A stretch of 64,000 bases of DNA from Dipteris shenzhenensis. Lineage: Eukaryota; Polypodiophyta; Polypodiopsida; Gleicheniales. Each line of letters begins with the position of its first letter. The stretch's first letter is position 1. A program made the translations under genes and the position numbers. The stretch lies in assembly GCA_047967505.1 (NCBI GenBank), contig CM106539.1; one strand, given 5' to 3'. This document shows, piece after piece, positions 57,485-64,000 of this stretch. A model generated the notes under the pieces. It was not told the origin of the DNA. It saw nothing but the letters and a program-made list of their open reading frames with translations, and searched no databases.

Positions 57485-58559
57485 GGGTTAATCCCCCCTC
57501 CCTCCTCTCCCCGTGCCCTCCCGCCTCCCCTCCCGCTTCCCTGCCTCCCCTCCCCCTCCCCCTTTCCCGCGCCTCCCCTCCCCCCCTCCCCCTCCCCCTT
57601 CCCCGCACCCTCCCTGCCTCCCCTCCCCGTTCCCCGCCCTCTCGTCGGCCCCCTCCCCTCCCCCTTCCCCACCTCCCCCTTGCGTTGGCCCCCTCCCCTC
57701 CCTCCCTCCCTCCCGCCTGCGATGGGGAGGGGAGGCGGAGGGGGAGGCAGGGAAGGGAGGGACCGGCAGGGAGGGGGAGGGGGAGGGGAAGGGAGGGACG
57801 ACGGGGAAGGGAAGGGAAGGGAGGGATGACGGGGAGGGAGGGGCTAGCGGGGAGGGACGGTGGGGAAGGGAAGGGAGGGACGGTGGGGAGGGGCCAGCGG
57901 GGAGGGGGAGGGAGAGGAGGGGGAGGGAGAAGGAGGGGCCAGCGGGGAGGGGAATGGGGAGGGAGAGGAGGGGAAGGGAGGGGCTGGCGAGGAGGGGGAG
58001 AGGGAGGCGGGGAAGGGAAGGGAGAGCAGGGAGGAGAGGGGAAGGGGAAGGCAGAGGAGAGGGGAAGGGAGGGGGAGGGGAGGAGAGGAAGCAGGAGGAG
58101 GGAGGGGAGAAGCGGGAGGAGAGGGGAAGGGAGGGGGAGAGAGGAAGCGGGAGAAGAAGGGGGAGGAGAGGGGAAGGGAGAGGGAGGGGAGGTCAAGGGA
58201 TGAGAGGGAGGAAAGGGGAAGGGAGGGAGAGAGGAAACAGGAGGAGAGGGGATGGGAAGCAGGAGGGGAGGGACGAGAGGGAGGGAGGGAGTACCTAGGT
58301 GGAGAGGTGGTGGAGCTCCAGGAAAGTTGTGAGAGAGAATGAGGAGAAGTAGAGTTTTATAGGAAATGGGTAGCTTTTAGGTCAAGTCAGCTTTTTTTAG
58401 TTCTTAAGGTTTTTTTAGTTCTTTTAGGTCCACTATAAGTAGAACATTCTTCATTCTCTCTTTCATTCAAAGGTCATTCTTTTACACTCCATGCTTCTCT
58501 CCTCTCATCAACCTGTTGTACGATTCTTAAAAATTTTCAAAATGTTACAAGAGGTGAGT

Positions 58560-59425
58560 TCATTTCTAACCTATTGCGTACACAAGAACTTCTAAGAATC
58601 AAGTTTCTGTAAATTTGAATTTTTTTTCAAATCCGATTCTTTTCTCAAAAACTTGTGTGTATGCAACAACTTCAAAAATCCATTTTTGCATTAAATCTTT
58701 TTTCCCACAAATTTTCCTCTTTACCTCAAACTCTCACAACCTATTTTTAGAAATTTCTCTCCTAGCGTATTGGGCACGCAACAATTTTTCCAAAAAAAAA
58801 ATTCTATTACAAATTTCTCTCTCAACCTCAAAACCACTCAAACCTCCCTACCTATTGTGTACGCAACAACTTCAAAACAAAATTTAATCATAAATCTCTC
58901 TAAAAAACTCCTCAACAAAAAAAAAACAATCTATTATAAATTTCTCTCTCAACCTCAAAACCACTCAAACCCTACCTATTGCATACACAACAACTTCAAA
59001 ACAAAATTTAATCATAAATCTCTCCAAAAGCCTTCTCAACAAAAAAAAACAATCTATTATAAATTTCTCTCCTAACCTTAAAACCACTCAAACCTCCCTA
59101 CCTATTGCATACGCAACAACTTCAAAACAAAATCTAATCATCAATCTCTCCAAAAAACTCCTCAAAAAAAAAAAAATCTATTACAAATTTCTCTCTCAAC
59201 CTCAAAACCACTCAAACCTCCCTACCTATTGCGTACGCAACAACTTCAAAACAAAATTTAATCATAAATCTCTCCAAAAAACTTTTCTCACGACACTTTA
59301 TTACAAATTTCTCTCTCAACCTCAAAACCACTCAAACCTCCCAATCTATTGCGTATGCAACAACTTCAAAACAAAATTTAATCATAAATCTTTCTAAAAA
59401 ACTCTTCTCATGGCACTTTATTAAT
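58560..59425 (+). repeat. ~124-bp tandem repeat array with CCTATTGCGTACGCAACA core
   Basis: The core occurs at about 58568, 58851, 58975, 59101, 59225 and 59346, with partial copies near 58635 and 58764. The regular part has spacing of 120-126 bp. Each unit continues ACTTCAAAACAAAATTTAAT and CTCTCAACCTCAAAACCACT. The best copies contain the 12-bp palindrome TTGCGTACGCAA. Confidence 0.88.
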
Positions 59426-60201
59426 ATAAGAAATCCATTTATAATCTTTTTACTCCATAATATAATAAATTTTTATTAACTAATGTTAAAATATAATTTT
59501 GCTAAAAAAATATATTATTCTTCTATAAATTAATATAAATATTATATAATTATTATATAAATAAATATATAAATACATTAATTAAAAAAATATAACTTGA
59601 AAGGGAGGTCTTCTAGCATATGTGCTTTATATAATACTTATTCTTAAAACAATGAAGAATTAGTGAATATATTGCTATTCTATACATTATTAACTTAAAA
59701 ACTAATATAAATATAAATTAATTATTATATTAATTTAAATAAATATATAAATTATTAATATTATACATTAATAACATTTAAAATTATGTAGATTATATAC
59801 TAATAACCTTTCAATTTTAAAAAATGGTCAATCAAAGAATTGAATTAATTTAAAAAATAAGAAAATATTAAAATTCACACACTTACTTTTAGCATGTATG
59901 CTTTTCTTCCATGTGTATAATACTTGTTACTTAGTCGAAGAATGAAAAGTTAGATAATGTATTTGTAAGGTAGGTATTTAAAACCATAGAATCTAGAAGA
60001 GGTTTAGCATACTTACTTATCTTTGTTACTATGTGTAATACTTTGCAAAAGCCTTAAACTTTGTTTAAGGCTTTGCACAAAACTACAGTATCATTGCATC
60101 CATATCATTTTTTTACTTTAGCAACCACCAGATATCCATGGTATCCATGATATGGAATACATATTTCTTCTGAATATTTCTTATCACATACTTTTTCATT
60201 T
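59426..60201. other. AT-rich gene-free stretch
   Basis: Strongly A/T-rich, rich in TATAAAT-type words. No gene or repeat family recognised. Confidence 0.6.
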
Positions 60202-60485
60202 CTTCTGATACACCATGCAGCATGAATGTAAGAAAATATGAATCGGTGTGCTTTTAGCCTATGTACTTATCCCTAATCAGTAGGATACTTTGACTAGGTA
60301 GACTTATAATTACTTAAAGTAAAGCCTTTACAAAGGATCGTACCTTCTGATACACCATGCAGCATGAATGTAAGAAAATATGAATCGGTGTGCTTTTAGC
60401 CTATGTGCTTGTCCCTAATCAGTAGGATACTTTGACTAGGTAGACTTATACTTACTTAAAGTAAAGCCTTTTCAAAGGATCATAC
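60202..60485. repeat. Two-copy 142-bp tandem repeat related to satellite array 2
   Basis: Copies at 60202-60343 and 60344-60485 are nearly identical. They contain CACCATGCAGCATGAATGTAAG, GGTGTGCTTTTAGCCTATGT and AGGATACTTTGACTAGG, which align in the same order with array 2 (CACCATGCATGAGTGTAA, TGCTTCTATCCTATGT, GTATGATACTTTGAAGG). They are probably an outlying branch of that family. Confidence 0.7.
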
Positions 60486-60579
60486 CTATAAACAAAACAC
60501 TTTGGAAAGCATATAACATATAGTCTATATATATCTAAACTAAATACTTTGGAATACATATTTTATAGTCTCTATATAC

Positions 60580-60860
60580 CTTAAATCTTACACCCTAAAT
60601 CTTAAATCCTAAAGTTCCCTAAATCTTAGGTTATACAATCTAAGCTCTTAAACTTATATAACAGTTATAATCCCTAAACCCTAAACCTTAAACCTTAACC
60701 CCTATAACTTAAATTCTAAAACCTAATTTTCAATTCTAAACCCTAGATTCTAGACTCTAAGCTCATGATCTTATATACTAAACCCGAAACCCTAAAACCT
60801 AAAACCTAAATCCTTCTCTACTAGTTTAGGATGTAGGGTTTAGGTTTAATGCCTTCTCTA
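60580..60860. repeat. Degenerate CCCTAAA telomere-like block
   Basis: Includes CCCTAAACCCTAAAC at 60672-60686 and many variants (AAACCCTAG, ACCCTAAAT, CCTAAAACCTAAA). It ends near a TAGGGTTTAGG in the opposite sense at about 60833. It again directly follows satellite-like sequence. Confidence 0.75.
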
Positions 60861-60978
60861 CTAGTTTTGATATAGAAGTTATTAAGTAATAATAAGCTCA
60901 ATGATTATTTATGATGTTCATTTTGAGTTGCTAATCTATTTTTGTACATAAAACAGGTATTCACCCTAACAGAGGGTA

Positions 60979-62549
60979 TGGATGTGGTGTTATATAAGAA
61001 GAACGAAGTGGTGGCTTTTGGATGAATTCATAGTCTTGATCCTATGAATGTGTGTCATTTCCAATGTTGTGGTGAGAGAAGATGTGTAGTGATAATCACC
61101 AACGTTGTAAATCTTGAAGAACATTTAAAATATCCACATGGAGACTTTGAAACATTGGGAGATATCTTACAATGTGACATATTTGATATGCAAGCACATA
61201 GAACACTCTGGGACCAAGACAAAATTGTTCCAAAGACATACTTTCAAGATATCAAGAAAACTTATTTCGAGGGGGAAAAAGTAGAGATGTTATCTTGCGC
61301 CAGAGAAGTTTTAGCAATTGGCAACTTTAAGGGCTATGCTCAAAGTTTTCTCTGTATAGTGGATATAATTAAGTTGACTAGTGCAGGTGTCATTCAAAAT
61401 GCAATGAATAGTACTTCACATTTAGACATCCATAATACTATGTCTCAACTACAAGTTCATAGTACTTGTAAATGGGGGTTAGCTTTCTTGAAATCAAGTT
61501 TGCCCAAGACAGTTTCCTTCAATGTCATGGAAGACACAACATAATATTATCAAAAGAAAAAGACTATAACACAAATGGGATCCAAATTGATAAGAAGCTA
61601 TAGTAGTGATCAAGAGTATCATAGTGGCATGCTCACAGGTATTGAGGACATTTATAGTAACAGATGTTGATGTAGAAAAGGTTTCTTGTGTTGGAAGTGA
61701 CTCAAATATACTCACTGGTATAGAAGACTTGTCTTGTGTTGCAAGTGACTCGAATAGGCTCACTGGTATAGAAGACTTGTCATGTGTTACAATGACTCGA
61801 ACAGACTCACTGGTATAGAAGACTTGTCCTGTGTTGCAAGTGACTCGAATAGGCTCATTGGTATAGAAGACTTGTCTTGTGTTGCAAGTGACTCAAACAT
61901 GCTTACTGATATAGAAGACTTGTCTTGTGTTGAGAATAATAAGATGGGACCACAAAGAAAAATACACACAAAGATCGATGGGATAAGTGATGCAATGACA
62001 AGAATTGATGATATTAGTGACAATGATCATGATGTTACCACTCGAACACAAGGCAAAAGGGCCAGAGAATCTGAGACTTGTCATGTTGTTTGTAATATTG
62101 TTGCTAGCATGCCAGAGAATATAGATGGGAGAATCTTGAGTTACAAAGGAGAAATAGTTCAACCACAAAATTCAAGAGGCATTGGCAACAAATTGACATC
62201 AATGAACATGTCTAGCAGATTGCCATTTCCAAGACATTGTAAGGTATCAAATAATTCTCAAGCCCACATAGCATTTGATTATAAAGATGAAGATTCAAGG
62301 GAAAGGGATTCGAGGTTTTATGGTCTTACAACTAGAAAACGCAAGACACTATTTACAAAAAGAAAGTATGTAAGTGTGAAGAGGCGAAGAATCATGGCAT
62401 CAATTCCAGAACCAAAGAGACATGTAATGCTATCCGAGGAGAATATGGAAAGCATGCTTATGCGAGTTTGTTGCAAGAGACTTTGCATTAGAAAAGTTGG
62501 AAACATCATCGGACGAGCTTCCACTCGTCCCTTCCATCTACACTTATAA
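60979..62549 (+). pseudogene. Broken gene B with 16-residue repeats, possible DUF8039-like N-terminus
   Basis: The frame from 60979 (MDVVLYKKNEVVAFG) is cut by TGA (Arg expected) and resumes as IHSLDPMNVCHFQCCGE...CVVIITNVV. The arrangement 'VVLY...VVAFG.IHSLDP...+ V.I.NVV.+...L' resembles the plant DUF8039 domain of CACTA-associated proteins, which I hold only as a possibility. The open part reaches 61542. After frame changes, a ~48-bp tandem repeat (about 61690-61940) encodes about five copies of GIEDLSCVASDSNRLT; one copy has lost a base, which splits the frame near 61788. The basic C-terminal part (62000-62549, KRKTLFTKRKYVSVKRRR) looks nuclear-targeted. I cannot assign a function. Confidence 0.45.
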
Positions 62550-62648
62550 AATCACAACATAAGTTGCAAGAAGAGATATTAAGAGTTATAAAGTAGCATC
62601 TATGAGCTTCCCTTCATGTTAGAACAAAAAGTGACTTAAAGCATCGCA

Positions 62649-62700
62649 ATATAGCGACGTTTTTAATTAAAAATGTCACTATATAGTGATAGAAAAGCAT
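62649..62700. repeat. 36-bp imperfect palindrome with flanking copies
   Basis: ATATAGCGACGTTTTTAA followed by TTAAAAATGTCACTATAT: the arms differ at two positions, both C/T-type. CACTATATAGTG (62678-62689) overlaps it, and CACTATATAGCGACG follows at 62700. It looks like a folded-back mini repeat upstream of the DUF7869-like frame. Confidence 0.8.
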
Positions 62701-62959
62701 CACTATATAGCGACGCTATGGGTTGAAACCCGAAACTCGCATCGCACGATGCTTTCTTTAGCAATCTCTCTAATCTTTCAAGTAACCAAGGCAATCTCTC
62801 CTCCCACCTATTTTTGATGACCTCCCACCTATTTCTGACAACCTCCCACTCTATTCTCCACTCCTCACCATTCTCCAAGCTCTTGTACTCCCTCTCTACC
62901 CTTTTCCCTCTTTGGTTTCTTGAAAGGAAGCTCTTCAAGAGGTGAGTTTGTTTCAACAA

Positions 62960-63987
62960 TGTAGGTTATTTGTTTGTCAGCTTTAGTTAAGGTGAAGGAA
63001 AAAGTGGTTCATACAATTCATGGAAATACCTACAAGCTTAAATGCCATGGAAGCACTATAAATGCAACCGCAAGATTAAAGCAAGTTCTCGAAGACCATG
63101 CATTACCGTAGCCTCATCTTCAACAAACAATGCTAGATGGACGTGTCGAATGCCAACATCTTGCTTTGGGAATGACAAAGAAGGTCGTCCTAGAAACTAT
63201 CAATAAAACTTTACAAGATAGAGATGAGAGCATGATTTCATGATCAACCTTGTACAAAATTTGGCGTAGAGATTTTTGCCATGTCAAGACACCATCAAAG
63301 CAAAGGATGTCAAAATGTAAGACATGTGATGAATTAAAAAATGCCATTGAACATAGTAAATGTGAGCAGTAGTGAGGAAGATATATTAAATGGCGATCAA
63401 TCCATTTGCATCATGTGCAAGATGCTCGAAAGTTGTATGCTTCTTGGAGAGAGGAAGCTATTTCACATGTCTATAAGTCCATGTGCATCACCATTGATGG
63501 CATGGACCAGAATACAACCACCTTGCCATGATATAGATGTATCCCACCGGCATTGGAGGGAAAACATGGACTAAAAACACACTTGTGTGGAGTATTAGTA
63601 CATGGATACCGAATCTTTTGTGATGTATGGATTGATAGCTTGCATGACCATGATAGTAACCAAGTTGTTACATCAATCATGAAAGCAATAAGAAAGGTCA
63701 GAAATGCTCATGGATGTTTACCTAACACATTGCGAATACAAGAAGCTGATAATTGTTCGAGAGCGAACAAGAATAGATATATATTTGCTTTACGCTCTAC
63801 GCTGGTTGGTTTGAAAATATTTGAAGAAGTGGAAGTTGCCTTTCTTCTTGTCGACCGTACACATGAAGACATAGATCAAATCTTCAGTGTTATCTCTGGT
63901 GAGTTGAAGGCAATGGATGTTTTGACAATGGAGATATGCTATTTCAAATTGGGAAAAAATTTGGAGGTTCTTGCAAGGAAGAATTAA
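62960..63987 (+). pseudogene. DUF7869-like transposase relic
   Basis: The recognisable protein runs in one frame from about 63130 to the stop at 63985-63987, with four in-frame stops (two adjacent). Visible family blocks: IWRRDFCHVKTP, SKCKTCDELK (Cys pair), ITIDGMDQNTTTLP, then GLKTHLCGVLVHGYRI, LRIQEADNCSRANKN and VDRTHEDIDQIFSVIS. The ADNC...NKN and TH-EDID-Q-FS signatures are those of DUF7869, a family found with eukaryotic transposon-like proteins and probably an RNase H-fold integrase. Sequence from 62960 (KVVHTIHGNTYKLKCHG) is a plausible upstream segment. TGA occurs where Arg is expected in three places. Gene B lies upstream and could be from the same element. Confidence 0.75.
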
Positions 63988-64000
63988 AAGTGGCTATCTT

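Larger units (their letters stand above)
56812..58345. repeat. GC-rich low-complexity block with ~600-bp polypurine tract
   Basis: C/T-rich on + to about 57100, mixed to 57720, then almost pure G/A to about 58345. Long frames here are composition artefacts. Polypurine DNA of this length could form triplex or G-quadruplex structures. Confidence 0.85.

Noticed and set aside
56939-58298. Long open frames of 245-296 residues in the GC-rich region
   Set aside because: They are Pro/Ser or Gly/Arg/Glu monotony from polypyrimidine/polypurine DNA, open on both strands at once, with no domain.
58560-59425. CRISPR-like array from regularly spaced palindromic cores
   Set aside because: The whole 124-bp unit repeats, so there are no unique spacers; the organism is a plant.
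1-64000. tRNA, rRNA or other known RNA genes
   Set aside because: I looked for tRNA arm motifs and rRNA words and saw none beyond the tRNA-complementary primer-binding site.

Overview
The window is nuclear DNA from a land plant with a repeat-rich genome. Evidence: an intronless plant-type EXO70 exocyst gene, plant Copia and Ty3/Gypsy LTR retrotransposons, a plant L1-type LINE with a zf-RVT C-terminus, an initiator-tRNA-Met primer-binding site, and degenerate plant-type (TTTAGGG/CCCTAAA) telomere-like repeats. A DUF7869-like transposase relic at the right edge and long heterochromatin-like satellites would suit a fern, lycophyte or gymnosperm, but the lineage cannot be fixed from this sequence. 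Only one host gene looks intact: EXO70 on the minus strand (7456-9432). Almost everything else is mobile DNA, satellite or decayed coding sequence.

Layout. 0-7 kb: a palindrome-bearing repeat field, a Copia LTR fragment (871-1523) and a broken uncharacterised gene (1687-4708). 7.4-10 kb: EXO70 and its upstream region. 10-17 kb: no recognisable genes. 17.5-21.6 kb: a ~184-bp satellite, then a Ty3/Gypsy integrase and a probable LTR. 24.9 kb: a Copia reverse-transcriptase fragment. 26.6-28.8 kb: a ~182-bp satellite array followed by telomere-like sequence. 29.1-47.9 kb: a three-level nest. An old minus-strand Copia (Copia-3) was split by a minus-strand LINE, and that LINE was itself hit by two members of one Copia family in opposite orientations: degenerate Copia-1 on +, 31430-35431, and young Copia-2 on -, 36716-42621. 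Copia-2 has identical 180-bp LTRs, and both insertions have perfect 5-bp target-site duplications. 49-52.2 kb: a chromodomain-type Gypsy relic broken by a Copia LTR homologous to the one at 871. 52.9-56.3 kb: a second uncharacterised broken gene. 56.4-59.4 kb: AT-rich DNA, palindromes, a GC-rich and ~600-bp polypurine zone, and a ~124-bp tandem repeat. 60.2-60.9 kb: more satellite-like and telomere-like sequence. 61.0-64 kb: a repeat-bearing broken gene and the DUF7869-like relic.

The genes do not form a pathway. The window reads as a single housekeeping gene in a heterochromatic matrix. Most in-frame stops in the decayed genes are TAG or TGA where CAG or CGA is expected, which fits deamination of methylated cytosines. 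No new enzymatic system is evident. The most unusual signals are structural: a satellite monomer that keeps an internal hairpin while its sequence diverges, and two separate families of short palindromes.
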